A stretch of DNA of 64,000 bases from Candidatus Peribacteraceae bacterium (GCA_028703445.1 JAQVMW010000002.1:1-64000), one strand, 5' to 3'; shown: positions 16,780-25,075, numbered from the stretch's first letter. The notes: a model not told the origin generated them from the letters alone. A program made the numbers and translations.

Positions 16780-18594
16780 TTAAAACCTCTGTTGCTCCCA
16801 GAGAGCGAAGAATGCCCCCTTCTTCTCCAGAAGATCCTGCAGCGTCCCTTCTTCCGTGACCCGCCCCTCTTCGAGAACGACGATCTTGTCGGCATGCTTG
16901 ATCGTGCTTAAGCGGTGCGCGATGACAATGGAAGTACGACCGGTCACGGCGTCATCAATCGCCTCCTGAATGAGAGATTCCGTCTTGCTGTCCAGGGAAC
17001 TCGTCGCCTCGTCGAGAATCAGGATTTCGGCATCTTTCAGAAGTGCGCGGGCGATGGAAACGCGCTGTTTCTCGCCGCCCGAGAGCCGCACGCCCCTGTC
17101 CCCGATGAGAGTATCCAGCCCCAGCGGGAGCTTGCGGATGAAATTCTCCAGACGTGCGCGTTTGATGACCTCGGTAAGCCGCTCCTCCGGAACATTCGTG
17201 AGACCGTACGCGATGTTGTTGCGGAGCGAGTCGTGCAGGAGAAGTGTTTCCTGACTCACGAGCGCAACCCTGTGCAGATAAGAACCGAGGCTGAATTCCC
17301 GGATATCCGTTCCATCGACAAAGAGGGTTGCGGGCGGACAATCGTAGTATCGCATCAGAAGACTGATGAGCGTCGACTTGCCGCCGCCCGTGGGCCCGAC
17401 AATCGCGGTCATCCGGCCTTTCTCAACCGAGAAGGAAACCGAGTGCAACACTTCGCGATCCGACAGGTAGCTGAATGTCAGATGATTGAATGTAATGGCG
17501 CTCTTGAGCCCCGAAAATTCCTTGCTTCCTCCCCGCACGAAATACTTGTCCTGCTCATTGAAGATTTCAAGCACGGCATCCAGAGGACCGCTCGCGTTGG
17601 CGATCACTCCGCGAAATCCCGAGACCGTTCCAAACTTACCCGAGGCATTCATGATGATGTAGAAGTACACAAGCAAAGCCGGCGCGGATGCAATCTGTTC
17701 ACGTCCAAAGAGGTACAGCGATCCGAACATGATGGCGGAGACCACGAGGAGCGTGACGATCTCCTGTATCGGCAGAATCATGCCGAGCAGCAGCCGGACG
17801 CGGAAATCGTAAATGGCCTTCTGGTCGCTGATGCGGGTGTAGTGGTCCTGCTCACGCGCTTCCGTCTGGTAGGACTTTACGAGAGGAATCGTCGAGAGGA
17901 TCTCGATAGACGTCTTCCCGAGTGCACTTCCCTGTTCTGCGATGGAGCGGGACAAGCGCTTGATACGTGTGATCGTGAACTTAATCGCAAGATGGAGGAC
18001 GAAGAACAACGGGAGAGCGACAAAAGTGAGCTTCCATGAAATACCGATGAGCACGGCCAGATATACCACAAGAGAGAGAGATGAGCTCACAAACCCATCT
18101 AACGCGGACAGGGGATAGAGTGCATTCTGTGAAAACTGCATGAGCAACGTGGAGTGATGCCCCACGTTCGTGGTATCGAAGAAGAGTTTGCCGAAGCTTA
18201 AGTACTTCACGAAGAGCACTTTGCGCAAATGGTGGAGACATCGCTCCGAGAAGTACCCCATCGTGGCATTTGCAAGGAATCGAAGAATGTTCTTGGTGAC
18301 ATACACGGCAATGAAGCCGCCCAGAAAGATAACGAAGAGCAGACGATCACTCTCGAGAATACTGGAAGGCAGCAAACGGAGAGCATGGCCAAGCACGGGA
18401 ATATCCGTGGCGAACAAGAAGCTCTTGCCGAGAAAACCATTGAGCATGGGAACCAGTAACCCCATGCCGATTCCTTCGAATGCTGCAGCAAGCAGACTGA
18501 AAAAGAGCGGGACCAGAAGATAGGCCGGATGGATGCGGATTCTCTTCAGCAGGTAGAGAGTCTTCCCCACATTCGTGCGTTCGCTCGTTGGCAT
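16780..18594 (-). CDS. ABC transporter, MsbA/PglK-type lipid or glycan flippase
   Basis: A 604-residue fused permease-ATPase half transporter, active as a homodimer. Residues 20-320 hold about six membrane segments (for example LVPLFFSLLAAAF, LVVYLAVLIGISW, VTLLVVSAIMFGSLYL). The ATPase has Walker A GPTGGGKST near residue 400, the signature LSGGEKQR, Walker B with DEATSSLDS, and the His-switch IAHRLST. With its glycan neighbours it probably flips a lipid-linked oligosaccharide or glycolipid across the membrane. Confidence 0.8.
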   Translation of the reverse strand: MPTSERTNVGKTLYLLKRIRIHPAYLLVPLFFSLLAAAFEGIGMGLLVPMLNGFLGKSFLFATDIPVLGHALRLLPSSILESDRLLFVIFLGGFIAVYVTKNILRFLANATMGYFSERCLHHLRKVLFVKYLSFGKLFFDTTNVGHHSTLLMQFSQNALYPLSALDGFVSSSLSLVVYLAVLIGISWKLTFVALPLFFVLHLAIKFTITRIKRLSRSIAEQGSALGKTSIEILSTIPLVKSYQTEAREQDHYTRISDQKAIYDFRVRLLLGMILPIQEIVTLLVVSAIMFGSLYLFGREQIASAPALLVYFYIIMNASGKFGTVSGFRGVIANASGPLDAVLEIFNEQDKYFVRGGSKEFSGLKSAITFNHLTFSYLSDREVLHSVSFSVEKGRMTAIVGPTGGGKSTLISLLMRYYDCPPATLFVDGTDIREFSLGSYLHRVALVSQETLLLHDSLRNNIAYGLTNVPEERLTEVIKRARLENFIRKLPLGLDTLIGDRGVRLSGGEKQRVSIARALLKDAEILILDEATSSLDSKTESLIQEAIDDAVTGRTSIVIAHRLSTIKHADKIVVLEEGRVTEEGTLQDLLEKKGAFFALWEQQRF

Positions 18595-18696
18595 CCCCTT
18601 AAAGCTACCGGAAGGGCAGTGTGATCACAAGAAACGTAGAGGAGAAAAGGGCAACCTCCCCCATCACCAAACTCCTTCTTTTGTTGCACACAACCT

Positions 18697-18795
18697 CCAT
18701 CCCCCAACCCCTTCCTCCACGAGAGGAAGGGGAGAACAACTACAAACACACACATTCACCCTCTCTATGGAGAGGGGGTTAGGGGGAGAGGTGAT
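18697..18795. repeat. CCCTCTCCC-type palindromic repeat cluster
   Basis: Between the flippase and GT4 genes lie CCTTCCTC/GAGGAAGG and CCCTCTC/GAGAGGG hairpins with a GGTTAGGGGGAGAGG tail. The repeat runs into the GT4 gene and supplies its last residues and stop codon. The rest of 18595-18696 holds nothing I recognise. Confidence 0.7.
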
Positions 18796-19918
18796 TGCCA
18801 GCCAAACTCCTGTACACATTCCAAAGAGCCTGCGCAGATGCAGCAAGGGAATACCGTTTCAACACTTCCTCTCTATACCGACTGCCACGCAGAAGGCGCT
18901 CCGAGGAGGAAAGATTCAGAAATGCGTGCACACGGCGCACGAGCGCTGCACTGTCACGAATCGGAACGACGAGCGAGGGATCAATGGGTACGAGAACCTC
19001 CGCTACCGCTCCGGCATCGAAGGCGAAGGCGGGACGCCCGCAGGCGAGCGCCTCGATGAGCGAAAGACCGAACCCCTCGTAGAGCGAAGTGGAGACGAGA
19101 ATGGAGGAACGCTGAATGAGCTCTATGATCTTGTCGTCCGGTACGGTGCCAAAGGATGTGACACCTGTGAGTTTTTGAAGCTGTCCCCGCTGGGTGGGCG
19201 ACCGTTTGCCAACATCGGCAATCCGCACGCCGTCGCGCGCAAGCGCTCTGTATGTCTCGAAGAGATAACGGAACCCCTTGCGCGGATGCAGAAAGGACCC
19301 GACCGCTATCACATCGAACTCCGGTTTGCGATCGACGACCGTGAACCGCTCTCCATCCACTCCGTTCGGCACGATGGAAATCTTCGCCGGGTCGCAGGCG
19401 TAATCATCCTGCAGACGTTCTGCCACCGTCTGTGAAACAGTCATGATGTACGGCGCCTCCCTGCAGATCCTGCGCTGCCAAACGACAAGGGAATAGTATC
19501 GCGCGCGCCACAATAATCCCTCCACAGGTGAACACTCCCCGAGCGCCGCGCCCAGATCCACCGTCACCGGATGATGCACCGCATAGAGAAGGGGAACACC
19601 GCTCTCCTGCAACTTGAGGAGCGAGGGATGCAGGGTCTGGTTGAGATGTAACACATCAAAATCTTTCCAAAAGGGATGGCCGGCCGGATAGGCGCGCAGC
19701 ACCTCGCGTGCAAATCGCCGGTCGGCAAAGCCGTAGTAGTAGGAACCGAGGCGGCCATCCAGCTTAACCGCGCGCACATTGGCAGGGAGCACGACATCTT
19801 TGGGATGCACGCTGCCCGTGAGCACGGTGAACTGCACATCCGGCAACGCACGGAAGAGCGGGAGGTGGTTGCCTCCTTTGTAGACATCCAGGAATGGCAT
19901 CAGGACACAGACGCGCAT
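18779..19918 (-). CDS. GT4-family glycosyltransferase
   Basis: A 379-residue GT-B glycosyltransferase. The N-domain opens with MRVCVLMPFLDVYKGG; the C-domain has NGVDGERF, AVGSFLHPRKGF and the donor-site STSLYEGFGLSLIEALACGRPAFAFDAGAVAEV with its E-x7-E pair. It likely adds a hexose to a surface glycan. The C-terminal AGNHLSP and the stop codon are encoded by the edge of a dispersed GGGGGAGAGG repeat, so the original tail may have been replaced. Confidence 0.8.
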   Translation of the reverse strand: MRVCVLMPFLDVYKGGNHLPLFRALPDVQFTVLTGSVHPKDVVLPANVRAVKLDGRLGSYYYGFADRRFAREVLRAYPAGHPFWKDFDVLHLNQTLHPSLLKLQESGVPLLYAVHHPVTVDLGAALGECSPVEGLLWRARYYSLVVWQRRICREAPYIMTVSQTVAERLQDDYACDPAKISIVPNGVDGERFTVVDRKPEFDVIAVGSFLHPRKGFRYLFETYRALARDGVRIADVGKRSPTQRGQLQKLTGVTSFGTVPDDKIIELIQRSSILVSTSLYEGFGLSLIEALACGRPAFAFDAGAVAEVLVPIDPSLVVPIRDSAALVRRVHAFLNLSSSERLLRGSRYREEVLKRYSLAASAQALWNVYRSLAGNHLSP

Positions 19919-20074
19919 GGAAGTATGGTAACTGATGTTTGGAGATTTGTGGGGCTTTTCTTGGGTGGGAATGGATTATTGGAATAATGGAATACTGGAA
20001 GTGTGTTTGAGAGGCGACTCCCGAAGAAGATCCCTAATATTCTATTACTCCAATATTCTGATACTCTCATCGTC

Positions 20075-20962
20075 GTGAGACTCCTGACCCGTATCCGCAA
20101 ACGCGCCCGCAAATCCTTCGACTGGCTCCGCGGCTGGTTCCATGCGCACGTAACGCTCCGCTGGCTCTGCTGGACGCATCAACCCCTGCGCGACCTCACG
20201 CTGTTCCAACGGCGCATTCCCTTCATCGAGCGCAGGGAGTACTCGCAGAACGGGGAGGACGGGATCATCGCGGCGGTCTTCGCAAAGATTGGGACGACAA
20301 ACAGGTACTGCGTGGAGTTTGGTGTTGAGGATGGCCTGCAGTGCAATTGCCGCTACCTGCTTCAGAAAAAAGGGTGGACGGGTCTCCTCATGGACGGCGG
20401 AGAGTGGGCAAGCAACGACCAACAAACAAAACAAAAACAACTCTCATCCCCTCTCCCGACGGGAGAGGGACAGGGAGAGGGGGTCTCAGCCATGATTGTT
20501 CACCAAGAATTCGTCACCGCCGAGAACATCGAACCACTCTTTCGAAAATACGGTGTGCCGGCGGAATTCGATCTGCTCTCGATCGACATCGACGGCAATG
20601 ATTACTGGGTATGGAAGGCGATTGCGCATTTCCATCCCCGCGTGGTGATCATGGAATACAACGCGAACAAAGGACCCGATGCGAGTGTGACGATCCCCTA
20701 TAACCCTGCATTCATTTGGGATAAGACGGACTACCAGGGGGCGAGCCTGCGCGCACTGGAAAAACTTGGACGGGAAAAGGGGTACACGCTCGTCGCCACG
20801 GACCGGAATGGCGTGAATGCGTTCTTTGTTTTGACTACCCTTGTCCCAGGCAATTTCGCCCCGCCTTCTTTTGCGCAAATCTTCCATCCGGCAGCGTATA
20901 AGGGCATCCCGGGGAAGGGACACCCGGCGGATCCGAAGCGGAGAGCGTGGGTTGAAATATAA
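20075..20962 (+). CDS. FkbM-like SAM methyltransferase with an in-frame repeat insertion
   Basis: About 295 residues. YSQNGEDGIIAAVFAKIG, YCVEFGVEDGLQCN and LLSIDIDGNDYWVW are the SAM-binding and acidic motifs of FkbM-type O-methyltransferases from glycan clusters. Between the first two motifs and the acidic one, residues around SSPLPTGEGQGEG are encoded by a CCCTCTCCC palindromic repeat (20441-20484) that keeps the frame open. GTG 20075 is chosen because the sequence before it is a low-complexity AATATTC repeat; GTG 20003 is also open. A diverged copy of the last 40 codons lies at 21737. Confidence 0.65.
   Translation: MRLLTRIRKRARKSFDWLRGWFHAHVTLRWLCWTHQPLRDLTLFQRRIPFIERREYSQNGEDGIIAAVFAKIGTTNRYCVEFGVEDGLQCNCRYLLQKKGWTGLLMDGGEWASNDQQTKQKQLSSPLPTGEGQGEGVSAMIVHQEFVTAENIEPLFRKYGVPAEFDLLSIDIDGNDYWVWKAIAHFHPRVVIMEYNANKGPDASVTIPYNPAFIWDKTDYQGASLRALEKLGREKGYTLVATDRNGVNAFFVLTTLVPGNFAPPSFAQIFHPAAYKGIPGKGHPADPKRRAWVEI
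20441..20484. repeat. In-frame CCCTCTCCC/GGGAGAGGG palindrome inside the FkbM-like gene
   Basis: CCCCTCTCCC-GA-CGGGAGAGGG followed by CAGGGAGAGGGGG, preceded by an A/C-rich ACAAACAAAACA stretch seen beside other copies. The host reading frame stays open through it. Confidence 0.8.
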
Positions 20963-20979
20963 AAAGATGGTTGTACGCT
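20952..20979 (+). promoter_or_regulatory. Promoter of the hypothetical gene at 20986
   Basis: TTGAAA (20952-20957, inside the end of the FkbM-like gene), 16-base spacer, TACGCT (20974-20979), then 6 bases to ATG 20986: a leaderless layout. Confidence 0.45.
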
Positions 20980-20985
20980 TCACGT

Positions 20986-21663
20986 ATGCAAAACATGGAA
21001 ACCATTCTTCTCCCCGAAGAACAGGATGACACGTTGAGTCCCGTGTATCGTCGATGTACGAAGGACGGAGTGGAGGGAGTGAATATTCTCGAACAACAAC
21101 CGGACGGAACAGAAACCATGGTTTTTCAAGCTATTGAAAAAAGGTATACAGACATACCCGTTTCTTTTGAGGATCATGAAAAAATCGCCGAATTCCTGCA
21201 GAAAGTCGGATTCTTTTGCGACGAAAGTGTGGTGACCATGTGCAGACAACTCATTGACGCCATTCCTGCTGGTTCTCCTTTCCATTTGACGCAGATTCTC
21301 GAAGAGGCTGAGCAACGCTGCGACAATAGTTACGCTGCAATTCGCAAACGAAAGCGCGACAACTATTTGGAGCATTTGGACTATTCACAGGTGTCTGCCG
21401 ATGCTTTTCTTCAGCAAGTGGAAGCGATCGATGGCCCGGAGATGAAGGCGCGCTGCGAGGCAAATATCGCACAGGATCGCCGACATCTAAAAAACCTTCG
21501 CGCCATCTATGCAGAAACATACTGGCAATCGCCCATCGCACAGAAAGAGTATCCGAACTATCAGCCACAATCTCAGCCTTCCGTTGGAAAGCGACTGAAG
21601 GAAACTCTGTCCGCTGTCGGGCGGGCGGTGCGCGGATGTTTCTCCCGACGATCCATGGAATAG
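20986..21663 (+). CDS. Hypothetical protein flanked by two copies of the FkbM-like 3' end
   Basis: A 225-residue soluble protein with no family I recognise. It is rich in charged residues and predicted helices (LQKVGFFCDESVVTMCRQLID, AAIRKRKRDNYLEHLDY) and has a basic C-terminus. ATG 20986 follows a promoter by 6 bases; an in-frame TTG at 20971 is less likely. It sits exactly between the intact 3' end of the FkbM-like gene and a diverged copy of that end, which suggests it came in as a small cassette. Confidence 0.55.
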   Translation: MQNMETILLPEEQDDTLSPVYRRCTKDGVEGVNILEQQPDGTETMVFQAIEKRYTDIPVSFEDHEKIAEFLQKVGFFCDESVVTMCRQLIDAIPAGSPFHLTQILEEAEQRCDNSYAAIRKRKRDNYLEHLDYSQVSADAFLQQVEAIDGPEMKARCEANIAQDRRHLKNLRAIYAETYWQSPIAQKEYPNYQPQSQPSVGKRLKETLSAVGRAVRGCFSRRSME

Positions 21664-21736
21664 ACGCTTCGAAGAGGAGCAAACTCTTTCCACCTCGTCG
21701 CACAGTCTGAATACTTTTTCCATTCCTGAAGAATAA

Positions 21737-21856
21737 GTCCCCGGCAACTTCGACCCCCCTCCCTGCGCGCAAATCTTCCATCCGGCAGCGTATAAGGGCA
21801 TTCCGGGAAAAGGACACCCGGCGGATCCGAAGCTACGGCCGTGGGTGACCATATGA
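21737..21856 (+). pseudogene. Remnant: diverged 3' end of an FkbM-like gene
   Basis: About 120 bases match 20846-20962, the end of the intact gene. The encoded tail keeps QIFHPAAYKGIPGKGHPADPK and a stop, with several synonymous changes (for example GGCATCCCG/GGCATTCCG). No 5' part remains. The divergence pattern suggests an old tail or a paralog rather than a fresh copy. Confidence 0.8.
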
Positions 21857-21892
21857 AATTTCATCATTTTCTTTGAAGAGCTGCAAAATTCC

Positions 21893-21920
21893 TTGACGGA
21901 AGGGGTGAGCAGCTTACAAT
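21893..21920 (+). promoter_or_regulatory. rRNA promoter
   Basis: TTGACG (21893-21898), 16-base spacer, TACAAT (21915-21920), the best plus-strand promoter ahead of the 16S gene. It gives a leader of about 300 bases containing a TCCCG/CGGGA hairpin and a palindromic repeat. Confidence 0.65.
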
Positions 21921-22052
21921 GCCCCTGCTTCCTGTCCCGCTAAGAACGGGATGGGAGAGACCTTTCCTTCTAGCCCTCCCCATTTGGCTCGCGCCTTTCC
22001 GGAGAGGGTGCGGCCGTTTCCATCGTGGAGCCGGGAGGGGAAGATGGGATCC

Positions 22053-22094
22053 TTCACCCTTCGACTCGCCCCTATGGGGCTCGCTCAGGGTGAA
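22053..22094. repeat. GCCGAAGGG-type palindrome in the 16S leader
   Basis: TTCACCCT...AGGGTGAA arms enclose CGACTCGCCCC-TAT-GGGGCTCGCTC. A near-identical copy lies at 41455-41496. It is transcribed as part of the pre-rRNA leader. Confidence 0.75.
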
Positions 22095-22108
22095 TGAGTT
22101 ATCGCTCA

Positions 22109-22134
22109 TTCACACCATCGCAGAGTAGAGAAGT
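22109..22134 (+). other. 5' half of the 16S processing stem
   Basis: These 26 bases pair with 24090-24115 with a single mismatch, bracketing the whole 16S gene. This is the usual long helix cut by RNase III during pre-16S processing. Confidence 0.8.
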
Positions 22135-22388
22135 ATCAACCATCATCTCCCCGTCCCCGGGGACGATGCATGGATTACAATGTAGAAACTAGTTGTTTTT
22201 CTTTGAACAACCAGGTCAATAAGTCTTCTTTTTGAAGAGTTTGATCCTGGCTCAGAGTGAACGCTAGCGGTGCGCCTAACACATGCAAGTCGAGTGGGTT
22301 TAGACCCACGGCAAACGGCTGCGTAACACGTTGGTACCTGCCCCGAACTCAGGGATAACCCGCCGAAAGGCGGACTAATACCGGATGC

Positions 22389-22690
22389 CCCCCGCACCTT
22401 TTTACCTTTTGTTACACTACAACGTATGCATTACGTCTATCTACTGTATAGCGAAAAGTCGGATCGTTATTACATTGGTTCGACTGGTGATCTCGATCAG
22501 AGATTACAATCTCATAACAGCAAGAGTAACCAATCCACCCGGCATGGTGCCCCTTGGAAACTGGTGTACTACGAAGCATACGAACATCGAATTGATGCTC
22601 TTAACCGTGAATGTCGATTGAAACACCACGGTAAGGGCATTGCAGAAGTGAAGAAGCGTCTATCAATCAGAAGGTAAAAAGGTGCGGGGG
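22389..22690 (+). other. Intervening sequence in 16S helix 9 region, closed by a 20-bp perfect inverted repeat
   Basis: Arms 22389-22408 (CCCCCGCACCTTTTTACCTT) and 22671-22690 are perfectly complementary, and three more weak pairs extend inward. The insertion point corresponds roughly to E. coli helix 9 (about position 185-190). The 262 bases between the arms are almost all taken by the GIY-YIG ORF, leaving no room for a group I or II intron core. The RNA would be a long hairpin, probably cut by a double-strand RNase rather than spliced. Confidence 0.85.
22426..22677 (+). CDS. GIY-YIG nuclease domain protein encoded inside the 16S insertion
   Basis: An 83-residue stand-alone GIY-YIG (URI/YhbQ-type) domain: MHYVYLLYS and YYIGST form the two-strand signature, LDQRLQSHN gives the conserved Arg, and ALNRECRLK gives the metal-binding Glu. 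The stop codon lies within the right arm of the inverted repeat. Such domains act as homing or repair nucleases, so it may have spread the insertion. No Shine-Dalgarno site is seen; expression from inside an rRNA is unproven. Confidence 0.85.
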   Translation: MHYVYLLYSEKSDRYYIGSTGDLDQRLQSHNSKSNQSTRHGAPWKLVYYEAYEHRIDALNRECRLKHHGKGIAEVKKRLSIRR

Positions 22691-22807
22691 AAAGATTTTT
22701 CGGTTCGGGAGGGGCCTGCGGCCTATCAGATAGTTGGTGGGGTAACGGCCTACCAAGTCGATGACGGGTAGCTGGATTGAGAGATCGACCAGCCAGAATG
22801 GAACTGC

Positions 22808-22847
<40 letters not shown>

Positions 22848-23349
22848 CTTCCGCAATGGGCGAAAGCCTGACGGAGCGACACCGCGTGAAGGATGAAACC
22901 CTTTTGGGCGTAAACTTCTGTTCTGAGGGACGAAATTTTTGACGGTACCTCAGGAGAAAGCACCGGCTAATTCTGTGCCAGCAGCCGCGGTAAGACAGAA
23001 GGTGCAAGCGTTACTCGGAATTACTGGGCGTAAAGGGTCCGTAGGTGTTCCTGCAAGTCTGGTGTCAAAATGCAAAGCTTAACTTTGCATCCGTGCCGGA
23101 AACTATAGGAATCGAGCCATTCAGAGGTATCTGGAATGTCGTGTGTAGGGGTAAAATCCGTTGATCCACGATAGAACGCCAAAAGCGAAGGCAGGATACT
23201 AGGAATGTGCTGACACTCAGGGACGAAAGCGTGGGGAGCAAACCGGATTAGATACCCGGGTAGTCCACGCCCTCAACGATGCGTGCTCGGTGTTGGAAGT
23301 TCAATCATTTCCAGTGCCTTAGCTTACGCGGTAAGCACGCCGCCTGGGA

Positions 23350-23381
<32 letters not shown>

Positions 23382-23748
23382 AGACGGGGACCCACACAAG
23401 CGGTGGAGCATGGGGTTTAATTCGATAATAAGCGAAAAACCTCACCCAGGCTTGACATCTCGGGAATCTCGCGGAAACGCGGGAGTGCCGTAAGGAACCC
23501 GAAGACAGGCGATGCACGGTCGTCGTCAGCTCGTGCCTTGAGGTGTACTGTTAAGTCAGCGAACGAGCGCAACCCTCATCCTTTGTTGCATTTTCAAAGG
23601 AGACTGCCGCCTCCAAGGCGGAGGAAGGTGGGGATGACGTCAGATCAGCGTGTCCTTTATGCCTGGGGCAACACCCATGCTACAATGGCCGGTACAAAGA
23701 GAAGCGAACCTGCGAGGGTAAGCCAATCTCAAAAAACCGGTCTCAGTC

Positions 23749-23780
<32 letters not shown>

Positions 23781-24089
23781 CTGGAATCGCTAGTAACCGT
23801 AGATCAGCAACGCTACGGTGAATACGTTCCTGGGTCTTGTACTCACCGCCCGTCAACTCATGAAAGGCAGGAGCACCTGAAGGACCTTTACCCGCAAGGG
23901 GAGGTACCACGGTGATACTGCTGATTGGGAGTAAGTCGTAACAAGGTATCCGTAGGAGAACCTGCGGATGGAACACTTCCTTACCAGGGAATTTCTCTGG
24001 CGCATGCGCTGGTCGTGCTCAATTGACCATCATGCCCTTCGATTGCCTAGGAGAGCACCCGTGATCCCTCTGGGGTCACCACCTAGAAG

Positions 24090-24115
24090 ACTTCTCTACT
24101 CTGCCATGGTGTGAA
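24090..24115 (+). other. 3' half of the 16S processing stem
   Basis: Complementary to 22109-22134 with one mismatch; it closes the pre-16S loop. The 16S-distal spacer 23984-24089 has no tRNA. Confidence 0.8.
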
Positions 24116-24120
24116 TTTCG

Positions 24121-24149
24121 AAAAGGGGCACCTAGCGGTTCCCCTTTTT
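24121..24149 (+). terminator. 16S transcript terminator
   Basis: AAAAGGGG and CCCCTTTTT arms with inner ACC/GGT pairs, ending in T5. It lies 6 bases after the processing stem and before any other gene, so the 16S unit is monocistronic. Confidence 0.75.
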
Positions 24150-24160
24150 GGGAAACCCTT

Positions 24161-24207
24161 CCCTTTAGTGGTGCGGCTCCACCCCGCAACAAGTGCGGGG
24201 TTCGCCG
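24161..24207. repeat. 47-bp dispersed repeat, copy 1
   Basis: In the minus orientation it carries a CCCCGCACTTGTTGCGGGG hairpin, then TGGAGCCGCAC and AAAGGG. A second copy is at 39255-39303. Both lie just downstream of genes. Confidence 0.75.
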
Positions 24208-24217
24208 GTTTGTTTTA

Positions 24218-24616
24218 TTACTTATGACCTCGCGACAACTTGTCGACTATCCAGAGAACCGCAGGAAATAACTGAATGAAGAATCCAACTACAAGCAACA
24301 CTATTCCAATGCTATTTAAAAATGGATATTTCATTAAGACAAAACGACTTATATCCATCTGTGATATGTGAATTACTCGCTCATTAGCAGGCACACTAAT
24401 CGGCCCATCGATCTGCCCTCCTTCTGATGTAGTAATTGCTATGGCCATCAAAAGAGCCCCAACAAATCCGATGCATAAGCCTAAATAATTCAATATTTTT
24501 TCGCATCTTTCTGGCATAGGTAAATATCCTAATACTTGTTTTCCTCGATAGGCAATCGCTAAGGGGGATCTAAAGAGGTTGTTCGAATTAGGTGTGATGC
24601 TCTTTCTTGTTCGCAA
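24218..24616 (-). CDS. Hypothetical membrane protein, AT-rich
   Basis: Up to 132 residues with two membrane segments (ILNYLGLCIGFVGALLMAIAI and LNSIGIVLLVVGFFIQLF). The longest frame starts at TTG 24616; ATG 24517 (MPERCEKILNY) is an alternative that keeps both segments. No family recognised. Base composition is visibly more AT-rich than the neighbours, as is the small frame upstream, which suggests transfer from another source. Confidence 0.5.
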   Translation of the reverse strand: MRTRKSITPNSNNLFRSPLAIAYRGKQVLGYLPMPERCEKILNYLGLCIGFVGALLMAIAITTSEGGQIDGPISVPANERVIHISQMDISRFVLMKYPFLNSIGIVLLVVGFFIQLFPAVLWIVDKLSRGHK

Positions 24617-24773
24617 ATTGATCTAGAAGCAAATCGCTTCCACTCTTATCGTGAATACCCAAATGAATCTGAATTTTGCGTAATTCATGCTGCACTATTT
24701 GTGATTCATTTGATATCTTCTTTTTTAGGGAAAGAGTCTGCTTCTTCAGATCTACCAAAATGTACAGAAGCAT
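24588..24773 (-). CDS. Small coiled-coil protein, possibly 5'-truncated
   Basis: 61 residues from ATG 24773: a short hydrophobic start (MLLYILVDL), then a charged coiled-coil-like stretch (KKQTLSLKKKISNESQIVQHELRK). The frame stays open upstream and would add a full membrane helix (VASLVAVLIVGM), but without an ATG/GTG/TTG start, so the gene may have lost its start. It overlaps the next minus-strand gene by 29 bases and shares its AT-rich composition. Confidence 0.4.
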   Translation of the reverse strand: MLLYILVDLKKQTLSLKKKISNESQIVQHELRKIQIHLGIHDKSGSDLLLDQFANKKEHHT

Positions 24774-24887
24774 CCCAACAATCAGAACAGCTACAAGCGA
24801 AGCAACGAAGTATATGGAAGAGTGGGGAAGGTACCATTATTGTAGCATGTACAAGTCTTTGTTGGATGCTAACTCACAAGAAGAAAA

Positions 24888-25044
24888 CACAAACAAAACC
24901 GGTTGGAAGGGGGGAACGGAAGTGGGGGGAAACCCGAAGGTTTCCCACCTAAGCTTGGCCGTTAGGAGGGTAAAGGGGGTGTCGGGGGGCTTAGGGAACC
25001 GAACAAGGTGCCCTAGCCCCCTGACGGAAGAAACAGATTCATAC
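24888..25044. repeat. Dispersed structured element A, copy 1 (157 bp)
   Basis: A G-rich element with hairpin GGGAAACC-CGAA-GGTTTCCC, a CCTAA/TTAGG hairpin, a long GTCGGGGGGCTTAGGG/CCCTAGCCCCCTGAC hairpin, and a canonical G-quadruplex motif at 24968-24996. Copy 2 at 52990-53198 is the same element with two nested palindromes. It may be an RNA, a mobile miniature element, or both. The minus strand is also open in one frame. Confidence 0.75.
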
Positions 25045-25075
25045 GAGGATTGCGTGGAAATGATCCCTTCCTCTC

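Noticed and set aside
22053-22094. Transcription terminator in front of the 16S gene
   Set aside because: There is no T-run, it lies inside the pre-rRNA leader, and the same palindrome occurs at many other places, so it is better read as a dispersed repeat.
22389-22690. Group I or group II intron in the 16S gene
   Set aside because: The ORF fills nearly all the space between the inverted-repeat arms, so no ribozyme core fits; the ends are a simple hairpin.
23984-24217. tRNA genes or a 23S start behind the 16S
   Set aside because: No cloverleaf or T-loop signature; the stretch holds the processing stem, a terminator and a repeat, then a protein gene.
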